Origin: Anastrepha obliqua
Lineage: Eukaryota; Arthropoda; Insecta; Diptera; Tephritidae
Direction: 5' to 3'
NCBI RefSeq assembly: GCF_027943255.1
Contig: NC_072893.1
Coordinates: 65,256,001-65,320,000 of the forward strand
DNA: 64,000 bases
Every line of letters begins with the position of its first letter. The first letter of the stretch is position 1. Under the pieces are notes generated by a model. That model was not told where the DNA came from and did not search any database. It saw only the letters and a program-made list of their open reading frames with translations. The translations under genes were made by a program, and so were the position numbers. Positions 22,189 to 34,359 of the stretch are shown piece after piece.

Positions 22189-25100
22189 TCAATAGTGGGC
22201 ATGCGCACTTATCGTTGGAATAGATCCATCCTGCAGGCACGTCACATCCAGTTGCTCAATCTCATGCTGCTTAAAGATTATGCCTAGTAAATCGTATTGT
22301 ATTTCGAAGAGTGTCATGCAATGCGTACGCGGCACTTTTACGCCCACCACGAGCGCAACCAGCGCCGTGATTATGAGGTACACAAATCCCTGCGCCATTA
22401 TTGTACTTTCGTCCGTTGCGTAGAAAAAGGAATTTTTAGAATTCGACACAAAATAATAATACACCACACCGGTGCTAATCAATTTGGCCAAATAAGACAC
22501 AAAGAAAAGCAACTCAGTAAAGCGGAAATGTGTAACTTCCACAAGTGAAATTTGTAAATTTGAAAACGACAGGCCGAAGAAGAATAGTATAAACCATAAC
22601 GGTACTGTCGTATCCACTGAACTGCAAATGATCATACTCAAAATACAGAGTATAATAAGGCAAATCTCATTGGCTACAAATGTGACTTTCACACTGAAGA
22701 ACACCACAATCAGAACGCACACAGCTGAACCGGCGAAAACCACCCACAGCATTGCATCCACATTGTCCACGGCAGTCAGGCGTATAGCTGGATTCAATAC
22801 AAACCAAAAAATAAAGTACACAAAGAGCGCATACTGTATAGCTTCGGTGAAGAGCACCACCAAAGTGACGTTCCACTGTTGATTCTTGGTAACATAAAGA
22901 AACTTGACACGTTTAATGATGTCCTTGCGTTTGTCAAAAATGCTGCCATTCGAATTCGCGATACGAAATTCGTTATCCAAAATATTTTGACAATCAACGA
23001 TGCCCAAATAGTCCATCACCTTCAAACCTATAAGCACAGCTAAAATCACAATGGAAATCGCAAGGTAGACACCAGCAAAAGGTACATAAAGCCCATCCGG
23101 TACTTTGGCAGTTGTTACATCGACATTTTCGTTCGATTGCGTGTAGCTGGTGCCGATAAGGCTGACGGCCAACGCAGTGCCAAGCAGAAAGATGGAAAAT
23201 GCAAGCGTCAGCATTATAGAACGGCTGCGCTTATGGAGTGTGGTGTGCAAGAAACTCAAGCCAGCTATGTAATTTAAACTGTACGCGAGGTATGAGATGA
23301 ATGCGCCGGCAGTATCTGAAAAGATATCAAAAAACCAGTAGGTAAATATCAATGTTCATATGTAAATATATGAATGTATGTATGTGCGTATGTGCATGTA
23401 AAAACGTAGATAAAGAGGATTATTGCTATCTAATTTCAATAAAAAGCTACGCGCCAGTAAATTTTTTTTTGCTCAAACTGATATGGCTGAAATTGAACAA
23501 CTGATGAAAATAAATAAAACTGTGCTATCCAGAATATTTTATGGTGGAGTTCATCGATCGATCTAAACAGGGGCTTAGTGAAATATGCGAATTGCTTCGT
23601 AAGACGCGCGTAACGCTGGTACGATTATGAAAAAGACAATGCAGCGGGTTAAACTCTTACTTGTGCGATATACCAAAAATTACGTACGCGCCTACCGAGG
23701 GTTTAAATATTTATAAGTATAAGAACTCAAGGTCTATCTAGCAACTCAACTGCAACTAAATATTAGGTTAGGGAATACGTTCGTAGCGTTTTTACCGAAG
23801 GCTTTTTTTTAAGGGGTTATAAACAGTTAGAGTTTTCAAAACAACGATTTTTTTCTTATTTTATTTTCTTAATGTACATATATTTAAGAATACACACAAG
23901 AAATTTAATATAGTTCCGGTGAATATTTTCGAAGTTACACGCAAATTTGAAAAGAAGTTTCAGAGTGCTTGAAAGTAAAGCAAAGTGCTTTTGAAACTTT
24001 AAATGCGTTTGTCTCAAAATGGTGTTTTCAAAGTCGATGACCAACATTACTTGAAAACGGCTAAACCTACTAGTCTCAAATTTTAACGCGAGCTTCTTAA
24101 ATATATTTTTTAGTAATTAATCGGAGATTTTTTCTCACCGATAAATATTTTTTTATAAACAATTTAAGGCCAAAATTTTAGTCCAAAAACAATTTTTTTT
24201 TTTTTTGAATAACCCCATTTTGTCAAACAAATTTATTTTGCTTATTACTTCGACTAATTACTACATTTAACATTACTTTAACGAAATCTGTTTAATTTTC
24301 TAATTTGAGAGGATCCAGTTCAGAGATATAGTGGTCACCGCAAAACGTCTGTTTTGAGAGGAGCTCCCGGAGATCAGCTGTAGCTTCTTTCCAAATAAAT
24401 ATTTTTACTAATATTAAGTCTTAAAATGCAGTTAAAAGATAACATAATATATGCACAAATTTTTAAATCAACAAATTTAAAAGTTTTCTCAGAAAAAATT
24501 CGGGAAAATTCGCTTTTCGGCCTTTTAACTGTATATAACTCCTTAAACAAAACACAATGAATATATTCATAAGTTAATCGATTATATGTAAATTTCCCGC
24601 TGCTGTTTACAACCTCTCCCACCTCTTGACCACCTCTGGTCTGGTGTCAAAGAATTTGTTGAGCCAGTTTTTAAGGACCTCTTTGTTATCGAAGGCACCG
24701 CCCTTCATATGGTTTCACAGGGAGCGGAAAAGATGGAAATCGGTCGGTGCAAGGTCCGGAGAATATGGCGTATGCTGAAGGACTTCCCATTCGAACTCTT
24801 AGAGTGCGGCTTTGACGACTTGCGCAACATGGACCCTGGCGTTGGCGTGGTAATGCCCTTGTTGACCGTGGCATTCTTTTCGAGCATTTCCTAGTGCACC
24901 ATGCCCTCCCAATCCCACCAAACACATATCATGATCTTCTTTGGAAGAAGATCCGGCTTGACTCTCGGCCTTGGCGTATCTCTTGGAGCCACCCACTCAC
25001 TTCTTTGCTTCATATTGATGTACTGGCACCATTTCTAATCTCCCGGGAGGATTCGGTACGAAAAGCGCGGTTTATGACTTTTCGTATGTTGTTCGATGGC

Positions 25101-28100
25101 GGGCGAGATGCTGAGAAGCAATTTCAAGGCGAATTTCTTTGTTTTCTTCGTTGAGCTCGTGAGGCACCCAGTTTCCCAATTTTTCGTTAAATACCATTGA
25201 ATGAAGGTGATTGAGAATTGTTTTATACTCGTGGTTTATTTTTTCCACCAATTCACGACTGGTTTAGCGACCATTCTCCTTTAAAAGTGATTTTATCGAA
25301 CTCAGAAGTCCTTCCGCTGCATGACGTGTCATCGACGTCAAAGTCGCCATTTGTGAACTTTGCCATTTCCGGGCTGTAGACTCACCTATGACAGCTTCTC
25401 CCTAACGTCGCAAATTTACCGGGCTGCTTCGGCAGCTTTTTGACCTCGATGAAAAACAAAGAAGAGCAGGTATCGAAAATGTTAATTTTTGTCCCCTGGG
25501 TACTCCATTTCTAAGCCTCAAAACTGATAAAAAATTAAATAACTAAGAAATACAATTAACATATATTAGTTTTTTAGAGCAGAAAGAGTTCTATCGTATG
25601 AATACTTACCCTTTGCCATATAAAAGAAAATATAAAAACGCTATTAACTTATTCCCCAACCTAACATTTCGGGTGCACCAGTGGAAATTAATTTGGATGA
25701 AGCTGTCAAAATTCGCATTGGTAAAGCTAGAGCCACCTTCGGTATGCTGTCTTCTGGGTGGCGCAATAACAACATCAGCGTTCACACAAAAATCAATCGC
25801 TGCCTGAGGAACATCTTCCACATTTTATAGCCCAAAACAATTTCGACCTCAGATCTACTGAAAAATGCGCAAATGGAGCTAGTCGAAATGCTCATAAAAC
25901 GCCAAATATGGAGATGGATTAGAGACATTCTACGCAAAAACAATGCATGCATAGCACGAAAGGCAAGAGAGTTTAACTATCTTACGAATGGTGGCCGCAA
26001 GCCTGGTAGACCAAGGGAAACTTCGAGGCGAACAGTTGAAAGGGAAACTGGAAGCATCGGAAAGACCTGGAACCAATTGAAGTACGAGTACATTGCCAAA
26101 AATCGCACAAGACGGCGCGCAGGAGTGCTTGACGCGCTATATCCTACGAGGGATTAAGGACGTGAAGAAAAGAAAAGATAAGTTAAAGAATGAGATGCCG
26201 TACAGCCGAGTACAGTTAGTACAAGCTGCCGTAATAACGGGCAGACGAGTACTGTTAAAAGAAGTTGCCATTATGACGGAGCAGACGAGTTAGTTGGATG
26301 CTAAAAAATAAGAATAAACTGGAATACCATGGCAATTTGTGGATTTTTATTCCGCCTTTTAAATAATAGTACAAAAAAAAGTTCTAGTATGTGAAGAGAT
26401 CACATACGACGCTAATCAAATATTACGTACTTGTTGTCACCGATCGTACTGTTTCGACGAGTTGAGTCCAGAGGGAAGAGGTGCTAGGTGAGTGGGTTTA
26501 AGAGGGTATGTGAATAAGTGGTTAGTACTACCACCACTTAATTGAGCCGGGTGGTGATTGGACTCCGTTAACGGCACTCGGGGGTCGAGAGCTTATGAAG
26601 GTGGTAAGAGACCGTTCAATACCTCAGTACACTATCTTATCCAGTAGTTACAGTGGTTGTAGTTGTACCAACATAAACATTCTCCATATATATACGGGGA
26701 ATGCTGCTGAAGTGGCAGTCCTTTGCCGAATAAAAATTCTAGTCGTTCCGATTACGTACAACCGACTGTCGTGGGAACGCCTTAGGCGCGGTCTTGTTTG
26801 GTCCTGGATCTCGTTGGTGTAGTCGAATAGATGCCTTTTGACTCACTTGGGAGGTGGCTCATTCCCCAACAAATGCCTGCAAGGGTAATTCCTTTGGCAA
26901 CACCTTAACAGAAATTGATTGCTGAGCATCTTACTGTGTTCCTTAAACGGGAGCATGGAACACTCATTGTGAAGGCAAGGCAGGGGAGATATCAGAAGGC
27001 ATCATGGCAGTAATATGACAGTCGGCAGCATTCTGAAAATTTGTCCACTGCGAATCACTAGTGTCAGGCTATCAGACGGACACAACGTAATTAAGAATCA
27101 ATAAGGCAATTGCTTTAAATGTCGCCAGCACGATTTTTTTGTCTTGGCCACAAGTGTTGCCGGCTAGCAATTTCAGGACCTTGTTGCGATTTTAGACCTT
27201 TGTCTCAATTGCGGCTGAATGCGCTGAGAAGAAGAGCAAACTTTGGAAAGTGACAGCTAAAATGTTGTTTATCGGTCGGTATTTGTGAGCCATCGACTTT
27301 CACCTTTTCCTGTTTGGCCTCCTTCGTCCAGGTATTAAAAGGGTTTCGTCGGGGCGGCTGGCGATTCCTCGCAGTGAAAAAACAAGAAAGACTGGTGAGA
27401 TACGTTCACTTTGGAGCGCAAGTCATCAATGCCATTTCCGGACGCCATTATCGAACAGTCGTCAGCATAGGAGTCCAGTGAAACTCCCTCTGATGGTTGG
27501 GTGAACTTCGCAATATAGAAATTGAAAGGCAATGGTGAAAGGACATCGCCCCGCAGCACTAGCTGTTTTATGCTCCTCTGTTTTCAGCTGTAAGTAGACT
27601 ACGGTGCTCTCAAACCGGTTTTCCGGTTCGATGACAACATTTAGTGGAGTGCAGACCTAAGTAGTAAGCCTACTACAACAACAACGAGTATTTCATTGTG
27701 AGAAATTTAAGACGGTTTCAAAAATTACTATTTATTTTGAAAGATTTCACGGTCATGAGTTCGTCAGACATTCAGAAATGTCGGCAGAATATTGCGAGCT
27801 TTGGCAGTATCGCGTAAAATAACAACAACTCCAGAACGATCATAAAATGAACGACCTTGAATAGATGAAAAATTTGCAAAAATTACAACAACACTTGCGT
27901 TTGGCTCTCTGACTATTCATAATTTTATTGATTTTACTAAGTGGAATTTTTTTAAGGATTAACTCGAAAGATTTCCGAACTTGTGCGTTATATAGAAGAA
28001 AATTTTCAACATCGTACGCAAAAAAAATTTCAAAAATAAACGCGATTTCAAACTTACACTAAAATTAAATGAGCTATAAACTGCATACAGAGAAATTTTC

Positions 28101-31100
28101 AAAGTTTATAAAAAATTTACGAAAAATATTTATCATAAAAAATTTTACGAAAATTGTAAAAAGTTTTTTAAGTTTAATTAGCCAAACTTTTTTCCTCACT
28201 CGAAGTGGCGTCCTAAGTCGAAAAGCCTCCACTGATACGTCACTTTTACTGAAAATTTGCTATTACTATGCTAAGGCACATGTATTGCTGCTCAATTATC
28301 ATATCGGTTATATACAATGTGGCGCAAAATAGACCATCTAGTTTTATTTTTGATTAACTTTTTTACTAAATAAAAAAGAAAATTTTTAGTGATGGAAATT
28401 TTTTTCTGACCTTAACGCGCCCTATTGCTTGTCTGTGCATACTGCAGCTTCACAAGTTTCAAATATGCTGGACGTACCTCGCCATTTGTAAAAATTAAAA
28501 AATTTCGATAGGGTGATTAATTTTGCGTCTGTACTCCCATTGCCTCTAACTAGTATACTTATATGACTATCACTTAGCATACGATTTTTTTTTAAATAAG
28601 TACTACAAATTTATGGCAACCATCGAAAATCTGTAAACTCGTACTCGTAATAACCGCAATTTTTAATAATGGACGTACGTAGATTTAAAAAGAAGCCTTA
28701 AAATTAACACACCTTGGAAAAACTTAAGTGGTTGGGTCTCTAGAAGATTGTAGAATATACATACATATGTTTTGCTTGAAAAATATCCGAATACAATCAA
28801 AATTGCATACATAAAGAATCACGGCTTGAAAAATTCATAAATACTTCTATTTAGAGTTTTAGAGCAACCACTCTGAGTTCGATGAGTAGAGCGCCGTAAA
28901 CGTTTTTCAAGTCGCCCGGACTCATAATTCATACAAAATTTTTAAAAATTTAACTATTTATTCATAATTACATTCTACTTAGAGGTGCGTGGTAGATTTA
29001 TTAGGTTGGGGAAAAAGAAATTCAATGGATGTAGGGATCGATATCTCGTAAAGTATCGATCAAACAATTTAAAGTTTATGCTCGGCGACATTTCACACTA
29101 AAAAATTCTTTTGCTGTTTTTTATTTTTTCCATTCAGTTATAAGTTACAGGGTGTTAACAAGGGAAGGCAACAAAGAAAAAATTTTTTACATTTTACAGT
29201 TTATATATATATATAATTGGCGCGTACACCCTTTTTGGGTGTTTGGCCGAGCGGCTCCTCCTATTTGTGGTATGCGCCTTGATGTTGTTCCACAAATGGA
29301 GGGACCTACAGTTTCAAGCCGACTCCGAACGGCAGATATTTTTATGAGAAACTTTTTCATATCAGAAATACACTCGGAGGTTTGCCATTGCCTGCCGAGG
29401 CACCGCTCTAGAAAAATGTTTTTCTTAATTTTGGTGTTTTTCACCGAGATTCGAACCGGCGTTCTCTCTGTGAATTCAGAATGATAGTCGCGCACCAACT
29501 CATTCGGCTACGACGGCCGCCGAAATTGTGAATGGTGTTTACGGTGACGATACTGTAATAGCTAACTACGTACAATTTTGGTTTCGTCGATTCCGTTCAG
29601 ACATTTTTGATATTAAAGAAAATGTCGATAATGTCGAAAAAATCAAAGAAATAATCAAGGTTGTCCGGCATGTTATGTAATAGTCGTAGCATCGCCCAAA
29701 AGCTAAAACAGAAAGCAGTTTTAAATCATTTGCGCAAGGCTCAATTCAAAAAGAAGCTCGACGTTTGAGTTTTTTGGGTTTTTATGAACGAAATTTTCGC
29801 CATCAATTAGTACAGTAGAAAGATAGATTGCTACATTTAAACGTGGTCGTACAAGCCTTGAAGACGATCCACGTCAAGGGCGGCCAAAAACTGCAACAAT
29901 ACCAGAAATCGTAGAATATATACAGGATACCGTACTGGCCAATCGTCGATTGACTGGAAGAGGTTTAGTAGAAGCCCTAGGCATCTATTGGGTTTCTAGG
30001 CACAATGGGTGCCGAACTCGTTAATAATGGAACAAAAACACATTCGAATGCGACTTTCTCAGCAACATTTAGAGCGTTTTCGAAAAGATAAAGTGGATTT
30101 TGTGTGTCGATTCATCACTATGGATGAGATGGTATATAACCATATTTCTAAATCAAAACAAGAGCCTAAAGAGTGGTGTAAACCTGGTTCTTCGAGTTCG
30201 AGTTCGTGTCCAGAAATCGGCCAAGAAAGTGTTAGCATCAACTTTTTAGGATGCGAAAGAAATTTGTTTGTGGATTACTTGCAAACTGGTAAAACAACAA
30301 TTTCTGAATGTTATTTTAACCTTTTAGACAAACTGAAGAAAAAAATTCATGAAAAAATTGTCGTGTCACAAGAGCATTTTCACAATGGCTAAAATCCCTG
30401 AATTAAAGTTCGAATTGTTGGACACTGTACCATTCAACAAATTTGACCCCTAGCGTCTTCCATCTGCTTCCAAATCTAAAAAAAGTATGCATTTTTCATC
30501 AAATGATGCGATCATAACAGCTGTGGAAGCGTATTTTGCAGCCCTTCCAAATTCTCACTTCAGAAAAGAATTCATGATTTGGAATTTCGTTGGAAGAAGT
30601 GTATTGATGTTGAGGGAGACTATATTGAATAATAAAGTGTATTTGGAACCATAAAATTGTGTTTTTCTTATCGAACCGAAAAACTTATTGAACAACGTAG
30701 TATTTATCAAATCTCTTGAAAAAGGCCCACGGTTGCTTACGAATATCTGCGCTGCACACGGGTCGTATGGTATCTGTGTATGTTTATTTCTATATTTAAG
30801 CTTTGATTTGTTTATTGATGTTTATACTCCGTGCCTGGAAAAATGGTCTGCGAGCTTATCGGGGATGGAAACGACAGTAATGAAAAAATTCCTAATAATT
30901 TATCGCCCGTTCAAAAGTGGATTAAAAGTTTAGGGCCTCCAGCTGCATGATAAGGGGAACACCTTGAATAGTGAATAGTTTATAAAATTCAATTTTCTAC
31001 ATACAGGGTGATCCCCAGAAGATACTAGTTTTTTTACCCAATGCTATTATGCGATTGCAATGGACGCAATCCACTCACAATCGCAGAGTGGTTGGATTGA

Positions 31101-34100
31101 GGTTTGGAAATCTATTTTTTGTAGCCATATAGGAAGCGTGGCTTAAAAAAACCAAACTGTAGCTGCTATAGAAAAAGTACAGTGATCGTCAGTTTTTAAG
31201 CGCTAGGCCTTTGCTTTCGATTGTATGTAGGATCTCTCGCTCTAGTACAAAAATGTGTCTTTTTACGCGTAATAGAAAGATTTCTAGGACCAAAATTTGG
31301 TATCTATGACCTACTGTAAAAAAAAGAAAGCTGAAATGGTCTACTCATGATGTACATTCAGAATTATTGGGTTGCCGTTCTGGCAAAAAGCCTGCTAGGC
31401 AGTGTTATTAGCAACGCATCGCACGATGAAAGCGCAGAGATGGTGGAGATTCGAGCGCGACCATAGATATGGGTCCGCCATATCTTTCAGAGATAACAAC
31501 GGCTATTCAAATACTGATAAGGCTAATGGCAACGAGGGTATGCCTGCTGACTTTTTCAAGCATTTGGTCAGTTGCTGCTGCCATTGTTCCAGAAAATTTG
31601 GAAAGATGAAGAAATACCCAATGAATGAAAATAAGCAATTATTATCAATATTCCGAAAAAGGCGCCCGCAAAAAGTGTGAGAACTGGCGCGGCATATCGA
31701 TTCACCCATTTATTTCTAAAATATTGACTCAAATTATGTTAGGACGAATATCAACTCCACTAGGCAAGCTTATAAGACTAAATCAAACTGGTTGTAAACC
31801 TGGTCACTATTGCACCGAAAACATTCATATCGTGAGGATCTTTATAGAACAATCTGCTGAGATCAATTCGCCTCTTTATTTGGCTTTTATCGATTTTGCA
31901 AAAGCATTTGATGCTTTAAGGCGTGACATTATCTGGTCAGCTCTGTCCATAAAAGGTGTGTCCGCTAAAATAATCAACATCATCAAAAATATGTACAATG
32001 GGTCTTGCTGCCGAGTTATGTACTATTTATTAACTGTCCTTTCCCACGGTATTTGGCGTGAAACAGGGTGTCACGCTCTTCCCCATACTTTTCATTATTG
32101 CCCTAAACATGATCTGGAAACGTATGTACAAGCTGACGACGTCGTTTTTGCTCGTAATTCCTTTAACGAAATGCAAGAAAGACTTTCAAACATGTCGAAA
32201 GACTGTTTAAAGCTTAACCTTAAAGTTAACACAAATAAGACCAAGTCTTTGCGAATCAACATAAGCAACAAGGCACAATTCGAGTTGGATGGAGAAATAG
32301 TAGAAGATATAAAAGAATTTGAGTATCTCGGCAGCATCCTCAACCCTGACGGTGGTACAGCGTCGACCATTCAGTGTGTGGTCGAATAAAGCGCTTAAAA
32401 GAATAACGAAAATTAGAATATTTGATGCCTACGTAAAATCGGTCTTATTTTACGGCAGTCAAACCTGGCATTTAAAACAAAACTCGACCGAAAAACTACA
32501 GTCTTTTGTAAATAGATATTTGCGTCGTATTATCGGTATCTGGTGGCCGTGAACCGTTTCTAACCAACGACTATGGCAATTGAGTAACAAAAGCCAATTG
32601 AAAAGGAGATCAAGCATAGAAAGCACAAATGGATTGGACACACACTGAAAAAGAATCCAGACAAAATGCTCACTCAGGTTTACTGTGGAACCCTCAAGGT
32701 ACCGCAGATAGGGGCTGGCCTAAATTGACTTATCGGAGGTGTGTTAATAAGGAGACCAATAAATCATTTAGCGTATTAAAATGCAAAGCCCCGTTATTTG
32801 AGGAAATCTTTAATAGATAGACTAAGTTCTTAGTTATGATTTCGATTGTTATTTTGAAACATTTTTAATAATCGCAAGATTTACAGTTTTTGCAAATGGC
32901 CTCGTACGCCAATCACTTTTGACACTTCTAAACAAGACAGCTGCAGTATACAAAAACACCAGTAATTGAGCGCATAAAGGTCAAATAAATATTTCCCTCA
33001 CGCAAAATATTTTTTTTTATTTAGTTAAAAAGTTATTCACAAACAAAATTGGATGATTAATTTTGCGCCACCTTATATATGGTACGTAAGCTAGTTATGC
33101 TAGTTTTTTTATGCTCCAAAAAATAAAAAAATAATAACTTTATGTAACTCAAAAAAATATAAAAATTTTAAATAAAAAAAATTTAAATTTTTTATAAATT
33201 GAGCCCGAGTGCACAGTGGATTTTTAATAAATTAAAATATTGCGTCGCATTTAAAAATTATTACAAAAAAAAGTGGATCTACAACATAAAACGCACCCTG
33301 TATTTATCCACGGTTCAGTGACTCACTGTATATACATACATACACACACACGCACAGAATGCGCTGATTCTTTTAAAGTTCTTTACCACGGAAAAAGCGT
33401 AAAGTGTTCGCCAAATCAATTAATACCAGCTGCGCAGATAAGAAAAGATTATGAACCCAACGTCAATGATATACAGACACTCATACATATATGTGTGTAT
33501 GTAAGTAAATTTATTAGAGGACAATCGAAACGATGAATAGTTGAATAGTGATAAATTAGATACTTAGAAATTTATTTAATGGCCCTCAGGTTGATATTCG
33601 TAAAAAGCAATATACCAAACCTTTGACCCTGAAACGCCTATATTGAATATTTTTATTTACTTAAGTTATTATTTGCTATCATTTAACAACAAAGAGGTGT
33701 TAGAGGTGTCGCTACATACGAGTACTTACCCATGCCGTTGGCAAAGTAGAAACAACTGGCTAATAAATTACTAACACCAGCAGTCAATAGAAGCGGGATG
33801 TGCCAAAAAATGATGCGCCCCTTGAAGATTTTCACCAAAAACATGATCATGGCAATAACGAAACCGCTGCAACCACCAAATATCATTGGGCCATATTCGA
33901 TGAGCCCCGCATTCACTGTGCGCTCGGCGATCAGTGAGCAAATTGTGTAGCCGAACAAGAGGCCGCATGGCAAGAAGGTTAAGCACACTAGAAGAATTCA
34001 GTTGGAATTTATATTTAATTTTTAATGCACTTAACTAAATGGTTTTTATTTAGTTTGTATTTTGTGTTTTCTTATTATTTTTTGAACTTCTCTAACATTT

Positions 34101-34234
34101 TTTTTTTTTTTAATTTTTTAATTAACATTTTTTATTTTGCTTTTTATTATACTCAACATACCTACAAAAGTCGGTACATACAAAAAGAATTGATTTACGA
34201 AATTCTCCCACAAATTTGACAATTTCCGCGCCAT
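22189..34234 (-). CDS. 12-TM MFS-like membrane protein, paralogue 1 (3 exons)
   Basis: Exons on the minus strand are 34234-34162, 33987-33730 and 23315-22189. The borders GTAG|gtatgt, ttctag|TG, ATGG|gtaagt and tttcag|AT are all phase 1 and give 485 residues. The N-terminus MARKLSNLWENF leads into about twelve hydrophobic segments: residues about 20-45, 59-76, 83-106, 113-133, 143-164 and 187-208, then a charged loop of about 45 residues, then six more up to about 450. A 6+6 layout with a large central cytosolic loop fits a major-facilitator-type transporter, but I cannot place it in a named family and see no substrate motif. It is a tandem paralogue of 43733-45241; shared blocks include N-x-QW before TM7 and a TEL motif before TM11. 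The second intron is 10.4 kb and packed with transposons. A further coding-like exon lies just upstream (34360-34497), so the true N-terminus may be longer. Confidence 0.85.
23316..24589. other. 3' part of large intron, no element recognised
   Basis: AT-rich intronic DNA with short ORFs only (under 85 codons). Nothing recognisable before the mariner remnant starting near 24.59 kb. Confidence 0.4.
24590..25480 (-). pseudogene. mariner transposase remnant (mellifera-like)
   Basis: The minus strand, with several frameshifts, reads FRGQKAAEAARK-like and NGDFDVDDT, then PSEFDK. It continues through KEVSGWLQEIRQG, RKTMICVW-type decay, a damaged HDNARPHVAQVVKAAL block (about 24800) and finally KLVKRWERL/NNSGKFT. 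This is the order of blocks in mariner transposases of the mellifera group. The helix-turn-helix and catalytic aspartate regions are present but broken in several frames. It lies in the big intron of the membrane-protein gene, in the same orientation. Confidence 0.75.
25660..26160 (+). pseudogene. RTE-type LINE 3' fragment
   Basis: The plus strand encodes VKIRIGKARATFGMLSSGWR, a deletion to INRCLRNIFHI, and then an open frame (25873-26157) with KRQIWRWIRDILRKN, GGRKPGRPRETSRRTVERE and a terminal ALYPTRD. These are the conserved C-terminal blocks downstream of the reverse transcriptase in RTE-type LINEs, where the ORF typically ends in ALCxTRD. It is 5' truncated and internally deleted. Confidence 0.8.
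26450..27660 (-). pseudogene. Jockey-group LINE reverse transcriptase fragment
   Basis: At the 5' side the minus-strand frame 27559-27335 carries RGDVLSPLPFNFYIAKF and SYADDCSIMASGNG, which include the YADD active site of a Jockey-type reverse transcriptase. Downstream (27360-26460) a multiply shifted tail keeps VKVDGSQIPTD, SEINFC/GVAKGITLAGIC-like blocks and PLKPTHLAPLPSG, matching the same C-terminal tail as the fragment at 1.2-1.56 kb. It is a dead insertion within the intron. Confidence 0.75.
27661..28317. repeat. AT-rich intronic repeat debris
   Basis: The stretch 28050-28100 carries the AAATGAGCTATAAACTGCATAC core seen also near 2.63 kb and, reversed, near 8.1 and 14.23 kb. No gene. 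Confidence 0.4.
28318..28531. repeat. MITE copy with TGGCGCAAAAT ends
   Basis: The left end TGTGGCGCAAAATAGACCAT and right end GGTGATTAATTTTGCGTC are imperfect inverted repeats. About 214 bp, non-coding. It is the most complete of the family members at 6871-7090, 28318-28531 and about 32890-33073. Confidence 0.7.
28532..29000. other. intronic spacer, no feature recognised
   Basis: AT-rich; no ORF or repeat that I recognise. Confidence 0.35.
29001..29769 (+). mobile_element. mariner 5' half, split by a SINE
   Basis: The left terminus TTAGGTTGGGGAAAAAGAAA follows TA. A leader with TTACAGGGTGTTAACAAGGG follows, then the SINE at 29215-29520, and then the transposase start: EIVNGVYGDDTVIANYVQFW, FRRFRSDIFDIKENVDNVEK and, after stops, FKKKLDV. 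It is homologous to the derivative at 16605-17127. The catalytic half is missing; another mariner begins at once at about 29770. Confidence 0.75.
29215..29520 (-). repeat. tRNA-derived SINE, copy C (best preserved)
   Basis: On the minus strand it starts GCGGCCGTCGTAGCCGAATG with the A box TAGCCGAATGAGTTGGTGCG, then the B box GGTTCGAATCT near 29455-29465, as in tRNA genes. A body of about 220 bp follows, and the copy ends next to an (AT)n tract (about 29202-29214). It is inserted inside a mariner leader, so it moved after that mariner. Confidence 0.85.
29770..30660 (+). pseudogene. second mariner transposase remnant
   Basis: Plus-strand pieces in order: FKRGRTSLEDDPRQGRPKTA, VLANRRLTGRGLVEALGI, then the open frame 30009-30392 with MEQKHIRMRLSQQHLERF, CRFITMDEM and DYLQTGKTTISECYFNLLD, and finally AVEAYFAALPNSHFRKEF. 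This is the layout of a mariner transposase. FITMDE corresponds to the first catalytic aspartate; the middle and third catalytic blocks are damaged. The open frame here is longer than in most other copies. Confidence 0.8.
30661..31370. other. intronic spacer
   Basis: No recognised gene. A CAGGGTGATCCCCAGAAGAT string at about 31003 resembles the end of the TIR element at 34788, but no partner end was found. Confidence 0.3.
31371..32820 (+). pseudogene. RTE-like LINE reverse transcriptase, 5' truncated
   Basis: The open frame 31625-32389 carries ENWRGISIHPFISKILTQIM, YLAFIDFAKAFDALRRDIIW, a decayed GxxQG block and QADDVVFARNSF (YADD changed to QADD), then EDIKEFEYLGSILNPDGG. After a frameshift, FDAYVKSVLFYGSQTWHLKQ and RYLRRIIGIWWP follow, and finally IGHTLRKNPDK-like and TVEPSRY-like tail pieces. 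The block order is that of an RTE-type LINE. The aspartate pair is retained, but the upstream endonuclease is absent and the frame is broken. Confidence 0.8.
32890..33073. repeat. MITE copy, inverted relative to the 28.3 kb copy
   Basis: The right end is GATGATTAATTTTGCGCCACC. The internal TTTAGTTAAAAAGTTATTCAC is the reverse complement of the interior of the 28318-28531 copy. The left limit is approximate. Confidence 0.55.
33074..33729. other. intronic spacer before exon 2
   Basis: AT-rich with a short CACACAC tract near 33345. No element recognised. Confidence 0.35.
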
Positions 34235-34359
34235 TTCCAAAGTTTTGCCTCCACAAGGTCAGTGATCAGTAGACAAATTATTCACAAACAATTTTAGAAT
34301 TTCAATGCATTGCCCACTGCAGCTTTCTGCTTAATCGTTCAAATTTCACGCCCACTTAC

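Noticed and set aside
22297..22882. Plus-strand ORFs within the membrane-protein exon
   Set aside because: Antisense shadows of the conserved exon at 22189-23315.
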